A program made the translations under genes and the position numbers. From contig CAIVZZ010000013.1 in NCBI GenBank assembly GCA_903910555.1, positions 1 through 64,000 on the forward strand: 64,000 nt of DNA. The letters run 5' to 3'. The notes below the pieces were generated by a model. That model searched no databases, was not told the DNA's origin, and saw nothing but the letters and a program-made list of their open reading frames with translations. Each line of letters starts with the position of its first letter. Position 1 is the first letter of the stretch. This DNA comes from an uncultured Gemmatimonadota bacterium. Lineage in GTDB: Bacteria; Gemmatimonadota; Gemmatimonadetes; Gemmatimonadales; Gemmatimonadaceae. Shown here one piece after another: positions 1 to 8,034 of this stretch.

Positions 1-108
1 CCGACGTGGCTGGCCGATTACAACGCGATCGCGCCGCACTCGGCGCTCAACTATCAATCACCGCAGCTGTACCGCCGCACCATGCTCGTCGCAGGTCCCA
101 TGAGCTAA
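1..108 (+). CDS. C-terminal end of an IS3-type transposase (cut by window edge)
   Basis: Frame 1 is open from the window edge to a TAA at 106-108 and encodes 35 residues. The reading WLADYNAIAPHSALNYQSP matches the typical end of the IS3/IS481-type integrase core, where a W..DYN..RPHSAL.Y.SP motif closes the rve domain. The rest of the gene and the insertion-sequence ends lie outside the window, so intactness cannot be judged. It abuts hflX tail to tail. The family identity rests on this short motif only. Confidence 0.72.
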   Translation, partial: PTWLADYNAIAPHSALNYQSPQLYRRTMLVAGPMS

Positions 109-137
109 CCAAAGTGCCTCACGAACTGGGGTACACA

Positions 138-172
138 GCACTAGACACAAGATCTTAGACTTGAGACTTCCA
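138..172. repeat. Short dispersed repeat in the transposase-hflX gap
   Basis: The 71-bp gap between two convergent genes contains a GTCT/AGAC-rich stretch. Its 14-mer AAGATCTTAGACTT (149-162) recurs exactly at 54614-54627 next to the hutU stop codon. The same vocabulary (TAGAC, CTTAGAC, GAGTC) fills the palindrome at 3531-3653. It is probably a fragment of a dispersed intergenic repeat family. Confidence 0.5.
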
Positions 173-179
173 ACTCAGG

Positions 180-1475
180 CTAAACCACCACCCCTTCCTT
201 CTCGAGCCGTCCCAGCAGCGCGGAATCAACGCGCGCATTCATGATCACATCACCCGACTCTTCATCGTTCGTGCTGTTGACCACTTCGCCATCGCGGTGA
301 ATCTCGGCGATGAGTTTGCCACTCGCAGCGGGCAACCTGAGCCTGACCAGCGGCCGCTGATTTCGCACCGAACCCAGCAGCGCCTCGCGCAACGGCTCCA
401 TCCCGTTCTTCGCGAGCGCGCTCACAAACAGTGACCCCGGAAGGAGATTTTCCATTCGCTCCTTCAGCGCCTCGAGATCCTCCGCGCTCAATGCATCAAC
501 CTTATTGAACACATGTACCACCGGCGTTTCGTGCACCTTCAGCTCGGCGAGCACTTCGTCCACCACCATCCGCTGCTCTTCCCACGTCGGATGGCTCGCA
601 TCGATCACATGCAGCAATAGATCCGCCTCGCCGACTTCCTCGAGTGTCGCGCGGAAGCTCGCCACGAGATGATGTGGAAGTTTGCGAATGAATCCGACTG
701 TATCCGTGAGCAGCACCTTCTGATTCTCGCCCACGTTGATATCGCGCGTGAGCGGATCGAGCGTGGCAAAGAGGCGGTCTTCTACGAAAATATCAGACTC
801 GCCGCTCATTGCCCGCAGCACCGAACTCTTTCCCGCGTTCGTGTAGCCCACGAGCGACGCGCGGAAAACATTCTTGCGCGACTGACGCTGCACTTCGCGC
901 GAGCGCTGCACATCGAGCAGACGATCCTTGAGGACCTTGATGCGCAGACCAATCAGCCGGCGGTCCGTTTCGAGCTGTGTTTCACCCGGCCCGCGCACCC
1001 CGATGCCGCCGCGGAATTTTTCCAGGTGGGTCCACATCCGCGTGAGCCGCGGGAGCGAATATTCCAGCTGCGCGAGCTCGACCTGCATTTTGGATTCCGC
1101 GCTGCGCGCGCGCACGGCGAAAATATCGAGGATCAACTCGGCGCGATCGATCACTCGCGTGCCGAGTTCGAGCTCGAGATTCTTTCCCTGCGCGGGCGTG
1201 AGCTCGTCGTCGAAAATCATCACGGTCGCTTCGAGCTCGGTCGCCATGATTTTCAGTTCGTCGAGCTTTCCCTTCCCCACGTAGGTCGAGGGATTCGGAC
1301 GGTCGAGATTCTGCGTGAGCGTGCCGACAACCACCGCGCCTGCGGTATCAGCGAGGCGCTGGAGTTCGGCGAGATGCTCGCCAACCAAATGGCGCGCGTT
1401 GCTCCGCTTCAGCGGCGCGCCGACGAGGATTGCGCGCTCCTGATGGGCGGCGAGGGTGATCAACTCTTTTGACAT
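180..1475 (-). CDS. hflX: GTPase HflX
   Basis: HflX is a ribosome-associated GTPase of the Obg-HflX class that splits stalled or heat-damaged 70S ribosomes. The protein has the HflX N-terminal domain with the conserved NLDRPNPSTYVGKGKLDEL and GGIGVRGPGETQLE segments. The G domain follows, with G1 GYTNAGKSS around residue 210, G3 DTVGF and G4 NKVD. An ATG at 1475 gives 431 residues, close to the usual 420-430. An in-frame start farther upstream at 1565 would add 30 low-complexity residues and run into the divergent glycosyltransferase, so it was rejected. No strong Shine-Dalgarno sequence is visible. It is a single gene, tail to tail with the transposase remnant. Confidence 0.95.
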   Translation of the reverse strand: MSKELITLAAHQERAILVGAPLKRSNARHLVGEHLAELQRLADTAGAVVVGTLTQNLDRPNPSTYVGKGKLDELKIMATELEATVMIFDDELTPAQGKNLELELGTRVIDRAELILDIFAVRARSAESKMQVELAQLEYSLPRLTRMWTHLEKFRGGIGVRGPGETQLETDRRLIGLRIKVLKDRLLDVQRSREVQRQSRKNVFRASLVGYTNAGKSSVLRAMSGESDIFVEDRLFATLDPLTRDINVGENQKVLLTDTVGFIRKLPHHLVASFRATLEEVGEADLLLHVIDASHPTWEEQRMVVDEVLAELKVHETPVVHVFNKVDALSAEDLEALKERMENLLPGSLFVSALAKNGMEPLREALLGSVRNQRPLVRLRLPAASGKLIAEIHRDGEVVNSTNDEESGDVIMNARVDSALLGRLEKEGVVV

Positions 1476-1534
1476 AGCTGAAATATGGTGCGCTCTCGTG
1501 CCAGAGTGTGCCTTTGTGTAACTTTTTGCCCCTG

Positions 1535-2050
1535 ATGCTCCTGACCGTCTCGATTCCGTGGGCAAAGTGGCTCCTGGCGGCCATGCTGCTGGCCTACTTC
1601 CCGATGATGGCGGTGCTGATTCTCGGGCTTCGCCGCGTCGCGCGATCGACTCGACTCCCCGACGCTGACTGCGTGCCCGTGACGGTGATCGTGAGCGCCC
1701 GGAATGAGGAGCGGGACTTCCCGCGGTGCATCGCCGCGCTGCGCGCGCTCGATTACCCGGCGGGCAAGCTGCAAATCGTTTTGGTGAACGATCACTCGGA
1801 TGATCGGACGGGTGAGATCATCGCGGCTGCCGCCGCGGAGGATTCACGCGTGGTCGCGATGGATGCCGCAGCGCTGCCGCGGAACGGGCTCGAGGCAAAG
1901 GCGCGCGGGATCGCACACGGTTTTACGCGCGCCACCGGCGAGTGGGTCTTCATCACAGACGCCGATGCGTCAGTGCATCCCCAATGGCTCCGCCAGATGC
2001 TCGGCCGCGTCACACCGCAGACCGGGATGGTCGCCGGCGCGGTAGAGTGA
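1535..2050 (+). CDS. Family 2 glycosyltransferase, 3'-truncated
   Basis: The product is about 171 residues, with an N-terminal membrane segment (LLAAMLLAYFPMMAVLILGL) and then the start of a GT-A fold. VTVIVSARNEERDFPRCIAAL is the nucleotide-binding beginning, VLVNDHSDDRTGEI follows, and EWVFITDADASVHPQWL carries the DxD-type metal-binding motif. Membrane-associated GT2 enzymes normally run to 350 residues or more, but this one stops just after the DAD motif (GMVAGAVE). No GT2 sequence is found in any frame before the neighbouring rfbH. The acceptor-binding half and C-terminal membrane helices are missing, so it is probably non-functional. The ATG at 1535 was chosen; a GTG at 1508 is also in frame. 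Confidence 0.75.
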   Translation: MLLTVSIPWAKWLLAAMLLAYFPMMAVLILGLRRVARSTRLPDADCVPVTVIVSARNEERDFPRCIAALRALDYPAGKLQIVLVNDHSDDRTGEIIAAAAAEDSRVVAMDAAALPRNGLEAKARGIAHGFTRATGEWVFITDADASVHPQWLRQMLGRVTPQTGMVAGAVE

Positions 2051-2164
2051 GTCGATCACGGCCGCCTGCGCCGGTAATTGCGCCGGAAGTTGCGCCTGTA
2101 GCTGCGCCGGGAAAGCCGGCGCGAGCGCCAGCAGCACGCGGAACGCAGTTCGTCTCAGCTGCAC
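1970..2164 (-). pseudogene. 5' fragment of a secreted protein gene, 3' end lost
   Basis: A GTG at 2164, six bases after the rfbH stop, opens an N-terminus of signal-peptide type: RRTAF, a hydrophobic run LLALAPAF, then AQLQAQLPAQLPAQ. It continues VIDSLYRAGDH, which looks like the first helix of a TPR-like domain. From about 2045 leftwards the frame only reads the antisense of the glycosyltransferase and ends at 1970. The gene was therefore probably the next member of an rfbH operon and has lost everything after about 40 codons. The parent family cannot be named. Confidence 0.45.
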
Positions 2165-2170
2165 CAGGCG

Positions 2171-3499
2171 CTATGAACGGCTTCCGCTCGCGAGCGCTGC
2201 TTTGATCGTACTCGCGATGTATTCGATGCGCGTGGAATCGAGCGCGGGGTAGACGCCGACCCAGAACGTGCCACGCATCACCCAGTCGGATTGATCGAGC
2301 GAGCCGACGACGCGGTGCTCGATCCCTTCGTACGCGGGTTGACGGAGCAGGTTTCCGCCGAAGAGCAAACGCGTCGCGACGTGCTTCGATTCGAGGTACC
2401 GCACGATCGCATTGCGATCCACCGGACACGAGTCGCGCACAGTGATCGGATACCCAAACCAACTCGGCTCGCTCTCCGGCAGCCACTCGGGAAGCACGAG
2501 CTGGTCCTGCGTGTCCTGCAAAAGCGAATGGAGCAGCGCAAAATTTTCGCGACGCTTGGCGATGAACTTCGGCAGTTTCTTGAGCTGCGCGACGCCGACT
2601 GCGGCCTGAAGATCGGTGAGCTTCAGGTTGTAGCCGATATGACTGTACGTGTACTTGTGATCGTAGCCGTGAGGCAGCGTGCCGAACTGCGAATCGAAGC
2701 GTGTGCCGCAGGTGTTCTCTTTTCCCGGCGCGCACCAGCAGTCGCGTCCCCAGTCGCGGAACGATTCAACGATGTCGCGGAGCTTGGGGCTGTTGGTGAG
2801 CACTGCCCCGCCCTCGCCCATGGTGATGTGATGCGCGGGATAGAAACTCACGGTGGCGACGTCGCCGAAGGTGCCGACTTTCTGCCCTTTGTAGGTCGCG
2901 CCCATGGCATCGCAGCAGTCTTCGACAAGCCAGAGGTTGTGGCGTTTGGCGAGCGCGGTGACGGCGCCGAGATCGAACGGATTGCCCAGGGTGTGCGCGA
3001 TCATGATCGCACGAGTCCGCGGACCAATCGCTTCTTCGAGTCGCGCGACGTCGATGTTGTACGTGGGAACTTTTACATCCAAAAAAACGGGAACGAGGTT
3101 GTTCTGGATGATCGGGTTGAGCGTCGTCGGAAATCCGGCGGCAACGGTGATGACTTCGTCGCCGGGTTTGAGGGCGCGCTCGTTGAGCTGTGGCGAGGTG
3201 AGCGCGGTGAGCGCGACGAGATTTGCACTGGACCCGGAATTCACCAGCGAGCATTCGCGCACGCCTACGAAGCGTGGGAACTCACGCTCGAACTGATCGG
3301 CAAAACGGCCGGTGGTGAGCCAGAAGTCGAGTGAGGCATCGACGAGATATTCCATTTCGTCCGCGTCGAATACCATGCCGCTCACGGGGACGGAGTCTTC
3401 GCCGGGGCGGAATTCGCCTTTCTTGAACGCGAGGCGATGGTAGTCGGCCGTGAGTTTTTTGATCTCGGCGCGGAGCTCTTCTTTGGTGCGATCGGGCAT
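2171..3499 (-). CDS. rfbH: RfbH-type CDP-4-keto-6-deoxyglucose-3-dehydrase (E1)
   Basis: This is a 442-residue enzyme of the DegT/DnrJ/EryC1 PLP or PMP fold. In the E1 subfamily the usual PLP lysine is replaced by histidine, and the enzyme uses PMP with a [2Fe-2S] cluster to remove the C3 hydroxyl of CDP-4-keto-6-deoxyglucose on the way to 3,6-dideoxyhexoses of O-antigen. Both hallmarks are present: [14 protein letters not shown] carries His in place of Lys, and [12 protein letters not shown] gives the C-X-C-X7-C cluster ligands. A further Cys pair lies in [10 protein letters not shown] upstream. Cofactor motifs NSGSSAN and [10 protein letters not shown] are also present. The E3 reductase and CDP-glucose pathway genes are not in this window. 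The ATG start is at 3499. Confidence 0.9.
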   Translation of the reverse strand: MPDRTKEELRAEIKKLTADYHRLAFKKGEFRPGEDSVPVSGMVFDADEMEYLVDASLDFWLTTGRFADQFEREFPRFVGVRECSLVNSGSSANLVALTALTSPQLNERALKPGDEVITVAAGFPTTLNPIIQNNLVPVFLDVKVPTYNIDVARLEEAIGPRTRAIMIAHTLGNPFDLGAVTALAKRHNLWLVEDCCDAMGATYKGQKVGTFGDVATVSFYPAHHITMGEGGAVLTNSPKLRDIVESFRDWGRDCWCAPGKENTCGTRFDSQFGTLPHGYDHKYTYSHIGYNLKLTDLQAAVGVAQLKKLPKFIAKRRENFALLHSLLQDTQDQLVLPEWLPESEPSWFGYPITVRDSCPVDRNAIVRYLESKHVATRLLFGGNLLRQPAYEGIEHRVVGSLDQSDWVMRGTFWVGVYPALDSTRIEYIASTIKAALASGSRS

Positions 3500-3530
3500 G
3501 AGGGAAAGCTAGCCCCGGCGAGGACTCTGT

Positions 3531-3653
3531 CGAGTCTCAAGTCTAAGGTCTACTGTCTAGCGTCTGAAAACACGCCGTTCGCAGTTCACGGCTGTCAACC
3601 GCGTACTGCGTGTTTTCAGACTCAAGACAGAAGACCTCAGACGCTAGACTTCG
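3531..3653. repeat. Imperfect palindrome in a divergent intergenic region
   Basis: Two arms of about 44 nt (3531-3574 and about 3609-3653) are inverted repeats at roughly 80 percent identity by eye. The perfect inner section GTCTGAAAACACG pairs with CGTGTTTTCAGAC. The arms are rich in GTCT/AGAC words. TCAGACGCTAGAC (3637-3649) recurs exactly at 54599-54611. The element lies between the 5' ends of rfbH and the response regulator, so promoters for both genes must share or flank it. Confidence 0.7.
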
Positions 3654-3705
3654 ATCAACATCGCCGGTTACTGCCCTATCCCGCGGGCGCTCAGTACCTT
3701 AAATC

Positions 3706-4401
3706 ATGTCCGCGGCGAACTGTATCCTGGTGGTCGACGACGAATTCCAGATCCGCCGTGCGCTAAAAAATGCGCTGCGCGAAGTCGCGGAACGGGTCAT
3801 CGAAGCCGAGAGCGGCGCTGAAGGGATCGACCTCGCGGCGACTCAGCATCCTGATCTCGTCGTCCTCGACCTCGGCCTCCCCGACATGGCCGGTGCCGAC
3901 GTCTGTAGAGAGATCCGCCGCTTCGCGACCATGCCCATCGTGGTTCTCTCCGCTCGCCACGACGAAGAAGACAAAGTCCGCCTGTTGAGCCTTGGCGCCG
4001 ACGACTACGTCACCAAGCCATTCAGTACAGTCGAGTTGCTCGCCCGCGTGAAAGCGCAGCTCCGCCGTGCACGCACGCAGCTCAGCGTGCCGCCCGAAAC
4101 GCCGATTATTGCCGGCGATCTGTCGATCGACATCGCGCGCCGGGTACTCATGCGCGGCGCGCAGGCAGTGCGCCTCACTCCTATAGAATGGAACATCGTC
4201 CGCGCGCTCGTCCTCGCGGCGGGACGTACGCTCACCCATCAGCAGCTATTCGACGCGGTGTGGGGGCGCGAGTTTGGCGATCCACAGCGATATCTGCGCG
4301 TGCACATCACGAATCTTCGCCGCAAAATTGAGAGTTCACCTTCCGCGCCGCGGTTCGTGGTCACCGAACCCGGCGTCGGCTACCGGTTCGAGCTGCCATG
4401 A
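3706..4401 (+). CDS. OmpR/KdpE-family response regulator
   Basis: The 231-residue protein has an N-terminal receiver domain: acidic pair VVDDE, phospho-acceptor Asp in LVVLDLGLPDM near residue 55, and conserved Lys in DDYVTKPF near residue 104. A C-terminal winged-helix DNA-binding domain follows (RLTPIEWNIVRALV through VHITNLRRKIE to VVTEPGVGYRFEL). Closest resemblance by eye is KdpE. The gene overlaps the sensor kinase by 4 nt (ATGA), so the two are translationally coupled. No kdpFABC potassium ATPase is nearby, and a metal-type RND operon follows 138 bp after the kinase. The regulated genes may therefore be the pump genes rather than kdp, which is an inference. Confidence 0.85.
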   Translation: MSAANCILVVDDEFQIRRALKNALREVAERVIEAESGAEGIDLAATQHPDLVVLDLGLPDMAGADVCREIRRFATMPIVVLSARHDEEDKVRLLSLGADDYVTKPFSTVELLARVKAQLRRARTQLSVPPETPIIAGDLSIDIARRVLMRGAQAVRLTPIEWNIVRALVLAAGRTLTHQQLFDAVWGREFGDPQRYLRVHITNLRRKIESSPSAPRFVVTEPGVGYRFELP

Positions 4402-5516
4402 ACGGCGATCGCGCGCTGCGCCACTGGCTCGCGTGGGGGAGCGTGCTCGTGCTCGTGACGGTCGCGCTGATTTCACTGCGCGCGGCAACCGAACAGACCT
4501 ATGTCCCGGTCACCTATCTGCTGGTCGTGCTCGGGGGAAGCGCGAGCGGCGGCAGAAAGCTCGGCATCGCGCTGGCGATCGTGAGCTTTCTCGTGATCGA
4601 CTATTACCTGCAAACGCCCTACGATCACATCACGGTTACCAAGACAGTCGATCTCGTGACACTCGCCGCGTTTCTCGTGACCGCCGTAGTTGCCTCGACA
4701 CTGCTCGACGCGGCGCAACGCGACCGCGACGCGGCCGTGCGCCACGCCGAGGAGGTGACGCGGCTCGCGGCCGAGCATGAGCAGATGGCGCGCGAGACCG
4801 AGAAAGTACGCGCGCTGCGCGAGGGCGATCGGATGAAGGACTTCGTGCTTGCGTCAGTCTCGCATGACCTGCGCACGCCTCTGACCGCGATCAAAGCTCT
4901 CGCGCAGGATGAAACGCGCACGGGGTCGTCGCGCGCGACGGAGATCGAGGAGCAGGTCGACCGGCTGACGCGCATGGTGGCGGATCTGCTCGATCTCTCG
5001 CGCCTGCGCGCCGGAAAGTGGTCGTTCACGCCCGAGCTCAACGCAGCCGAGGACATCGTCGGTGCGGCGACGCGGCAGTGCGCGGCGCTCGAGCGGAGCG
5101 CGAGCATCGTCACACGCCTCGACGAATCGGCACCGGCGTTGTATGGGACCTTCGATTTTGTGCAGACACTGCGGATCATCGTGAACCTGCTGGAGAACGC
5201 GCTGCGGTTTACGCCGGATGGCGCGACGGTCGAACTCGAGGCGCATAGAAAAGGGCCGCATCTGGTCTTCACCGTGTCGGATCGCGGGCCTGGAATCGCC
5301 GAGGCCGAACGTGAGCGTGTGTTCGACGCGTTCTATCGGCCGGAGGGATCCATTGCGGATCGTGGACGTGCCGGAATCGGACTCGCGATTGCGCGGTCAC
5401 TGGCGGCGGCGCAGCGCGGCGCGCTGACGCATCACCCGCGCGACGGCGGCGGCAGCGTTTTTGAGCTGCGCGTACCGGCCGCGGATGTGGATGAGCGCGA
5501 GCTGGGGGAGTCGTAG
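4398..5516 (+). CDS. KdpD-like sensor histidine kinase, short form
   Basis: The 372-residue protein starts with a DUF4118-type membrane block of four short helices (residues about 10-100), as in the middle of KdpD. A coiled linker and a HisKA domain follow, with phospho-acceptor His in SVSHDLRTPLTAIK (near residue 156). The ATPase domain has the N box LLENALRFTPDG, G1 DRGPGIAEAER and G2 GRAGIGLAIAR. Full KdpD is about 900 residues with N-terminal KdpD sensor and Usp domains; both are absent here. It is coupled by overlap to the response regulator. The signal sensed is unknown. Confidence 0.85.
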   Translation: MNGDRALRHWLAWGSVLVLVTVALISLRAATEQTYVPVTYLLVVLGGSASGGRKLGIALAIVSFLVIDYYLQTPYDHITVTKTVDLVTLAAFLVTAVVASTLLDAAQRDRDAAVRHAEEVTRLAAEHEQMARETEKVRALREGDRMKDFVLASVSHDLRTPLTAIKALAQDETRTGSSRATEIEEQVDRLTRMVADLLDLSRLRAGKWSFTPELNAAEDIVGAATRQCAALERSASIVTRLDESAPALYGTFDFVQTLRIIVNLLENALRFTPDGATVELEAHRKGPHLVFTVSDRGPGIAEAERERVFDAFYRPEGSIADRGRAGIGLAIARSLAAAQRGALTHHPRDGGGSVFELRVPAADVDERELGES

Positions 5517-5653
5517 GTACACCGCCAGTACGGCAACAATACGACACCCGCACTGCGCCGTGCTGAATGGGGCGTGCAATCTTAGCCATTTCTTGACGCT
5601 TTTTTCGCGGTTCGGCGTGGAGACTTTACGGTGGGCGCGACTACACTGTTGCC

Positions 5654-6898
5654 ATGCGTCTCCCCCGCCGCTTCTACGCTGCTTTTGCCGTCGCCGCACT
5701 CTGCGCGAGGGCGCTCGCGGCGCAGTCGGGTCAGCCTGAGTCCAATCCAACCGCCGCGCTGACGCTCGATCAGGTGCTCGCGCGCGCGCTGCGGGAAAAC
5801 CCCGACGTCCGGCTCGCGCGCCTCCGCGTGGACTCATCGCGCGCGGAGGTTAGGATCGCACGCTCGTACGCGAACCCCGCGCTCGCGATCACACCAAACA
5901 ATCCGTGGCAGTACTCGGTTGCGGCGCCGTTCGACGTCGGTCCGCAGCGGACATATCGGGTCCGTTCGGCGACCGACGGCGCAGTGGCCGCCGGACACGA
6001 CGTTCGCGATACCGAGCGCCAGGTGCGTTTTGCGATCCGCTCGGCGTTCTATGATTTGATTCTCGCCGACACCATCCGCGCAATCACACGCGAGCAGCAC
6101 GACATGTTCCGCGATCTCCTCGCGGCCGATTCCGCACGTGTGCGCGCCGGTGATATTCCCGAGCGCAATCTCGTGAAGAGCGAACTCGAACTCGCCAAAG
6201 CGGACGCCGATCTCTCGCGCGCGGATGCGGGCGTGCGCGCGGCGCGACTCGCGCTCCAGGCAACGATGGGCGTCGCCCGGCTCGACACGGGCTTTCGCGT
6301 GCGCGGCTCGCTCGCGACACGTCCCCTCCCGCTGCTATCGGCCGCGTTTACCGACAGCATCGTGGCGAACCGCCCCGATGTGCGCGCCGCGCAGGTGAGA
6401 ACACAGGAGAGTGAAGACTCCCGGCGCTTTGCGACATCGCTGCTCGTGCCGGTGCCCGGGCTGTTGCTCGTACAGCAGCGCGACGAACCATTTCCCAATG
6501 GACAGCACTACGCGTTTGGAATCAGCGCGCAGCTCCCGGTGTGGAATTGGTTCTCGGGCGAGCGTGAACGCGCGGATGCATCCGTGAAGCAATCGCGCGT
6601 GTCCGAGGAACGCGTGCGCGTGCAAGCATATGCCGAACTGGCCACGGCGTTCGATCAGTTTCACGCGGCAGAGCTGCTCGCGCAGAAACTCAACGGGGCG
6701 ATGCTCGCGAAAGCGCGCGCTGCGCTCGAGACAGCACGCTTTGCGTACTCGGCCGGCGCCATTTCATATGTCGATCTTCTCGACGCGGTGCGGACTTACG
6801 GTGAGATCCGCGCCGACGCCGCAACCGCCGGCCACGACTATTGGGTGAGCGCCTACGCAGTCGCGCGCGCACTCGACCAAGAGGTGGTGCAACCGTGA
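5654..6898 (+). CDS. TolC/CzcC-type outer membrane efflux protein
   Basis: The 414-residue protein has an N-terminal signal peptide (RRFYAAFAVAALCARALA, cleavage after ALAAQ). Two long heptad-rich OEP repeats follow: LTLDQVLARALRENPDVRLARL starts the first, and SEDSRRFATSLLVPVPGL with a later coiled segment forms the second. It forms the trimeric outer-membrane channel of a tripartite exporter. It is first in a three-gene operon and overlaps the adaptor gene by 4 nt (GTGA at 6895-6898). The 137-bp leader between the kinase and this gene contains TTGACG at 5593-5598 but no convincing -10 at the right spacing. Confidence 0.88.
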   Translation: MRLPRRFYAAFAVAALCARALAAQSGQPESNPTAALTLDQVLARALRENPDVRLARLRVDSSRAEVRIARSYANPALAITPNNPWQYSVAAPFDVGPQRTYRVRSATDGAVAAGHDVRDTERQVRFAIRSAFYDLILADTIRAITREQHDMFRDLLAADSARVRAGDIPERNLVKSELELAKADADLSRADAGVRAARLALQATMGVARLDTGFRVRGSLATRPLPLLSAAFTDSIVANRPDVRAAQVRTQESEDSRRFATSLLVPVPGLLLVQQRDEPFPNGQHYAFGISAQLPVWNWFSGERERADASVKQSRVSEERVRVQAYAELATAFDQFHAAELLAQKLNGAMLAKARAALETARFAYSAGAISYVDLLDAVRTYGEIRADAATAGHDYWVSAYAVARALDQEVVQP

Positions 6899-8034
6899 CA
6901 TTGATTCTCCGCCGCGCGACGTTCGCGCTCGCCCTGTGTACAGCTGCCGCGACGATTACTGCCGCGTGCGGACGAAAGGCGTCGGCAACCAGCGCTGACG
7001 CCGCCGCACCCGCTGCAAAGGACGGTGAGGTCGTTCTTGATTCCGCGTCGCCAAAGCTCGCCGCGATCGGCGTCGACACCGTGCGCATCACTCATGAGCG
7101 CGCCGTCGCGATGCTCCCCGCGCAGGTCGTGCTCGATGAAAACCATACGGTCCGGGTGTTCTCGCCTGTACTTGGACGGGTGCGGGCGCTAAATGCGGAG
7201 GCGGGCGCCATCGTGGCCGCAGGCGCGCCGCTCGCCCATATCAGCTCGAGCGACATGGCGCAGGCGACGAGCGATCAACTCAAAGCCGATGCCGCGCTGA
7301 CGCAGACTGCCGCGGCGCTGACGCGGGCCGAAGAGCTCTACACGCACAAGGTGATCGCGCTGAAGGAGCTCGAGCAGGCACGCAGCGACGCGGCGCAGGC
7401 GCGCGCGGAATCTGACCGGGCGCGCCAGCGTACAGGGCTGCTTGGCGCGACGGACGGTGGCGATTTCGTACTGCGCGCGCCGATCGGCGGTGTGATCATC
7501 GATCGGACCGTGAATACAGGGGCGGAGGTGCGCCCTGATGCGACAGTCCCGCTCTTTACCGTCTCCGCGCTCGACACACTCTGGCTCACCGCCGCCGCAC
7601 CGCAGCGCGACCTCGCGAAGCTGCACGCGGGCGCGCACCTCGCATTCACGACCGACGCCGCGCCGGGGCAAACGTTCGATGCGCGCGTGACCTACGTGGG
7701 TGATCAACTCGACCCGGTTACGCGCACCGCCGTTGTGCGCGCATCCATCGCGAACCACGGCCGCGCGCTGCGCGCGATGGTCGTTGGCGTCGCCCGCCTG
7801 ATGGCCACCGAGGACGCGCCGCGCGTGGTTTTGCCGACCCGCGCGCTGATCACGCGTGGATCCGAGGTGGTGGTGTTCGTCGAGAAGTCGCGCGGACACT
7901 ACGAGCGCAGGTCGGTGACGGTGGACGATGATGATGGCACGACAGCGACCATTCGCGACGGATTGAAATCCGGCGAGCGGGTTGTGACTCGGGGGAGCAT
8001 CCTCCTCGCGGCCGAAGCAGAGCGGCTGCCGTAA
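6895..8034 (+). CDS. RND efflux periplasmic adaptor (CzcB/HlyD-type)
   Basis: Membrane fusion protein linking the RND pump to the outer-membrane channel. The GTG at 6895 was chosen because it overlaps the preceding stop by 4 nt and immediately gives a lipoprotein-like leader (LILRRATFALAL ... ITAACGRK, lipid-attachment Cys near residue 24). An upstream in-frame start at 6841 lies inside the previous gene. The 379-residue product has the barrel-sandwich lipoyl halves (GRVRALNAEAGAIVAAGAPLAHI and FVLRAPIGGVIIDRTVNTGAEV), a helical hairpin rich in Ala/Gln/Arg between them, and a C-terminal beta domain. No His-rich metal-binding tail is present. Confidence 0.88.
   Translation: MTLILRRATFALALCTAAATITAACGRKASATSADAAAPAAKDGEVVLDSASPKLAAIGVDTVRITHERAVAMLPAQVVLDENHTVRVFSPVLGRVRALNAEAGAIVAAGAPLAHISSSDMAQATSDQLKADAALTQTAAALTRAEELYTHKVIALKELEQARSDAAQARAESDRARQRTGLLGATDGGDFVLRAPIGGVIIDRTVNTGAEVRPDATVPLFTVSALDTLWLTAAAPQRDLAKLHAGAHLAFTTDAAPGQTFDARVTYVGDQLDPVTRTAVVRASIANHGRALRAMVVGVARLMATEDAPRVVLPTRALITRGSEVVVFVEKSRGHYERRSVTVDDDDGTTATIRDGLKSGERVVTRGSILLAAEAERLP

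Noticed and set aside
4398-5516. Annotation as a true kdpD
   Set aside because: The N-terminal KdpD sensor and Usp domains are missing and no kdpFABC genes are near, so only 'KdpD-like' is supported.
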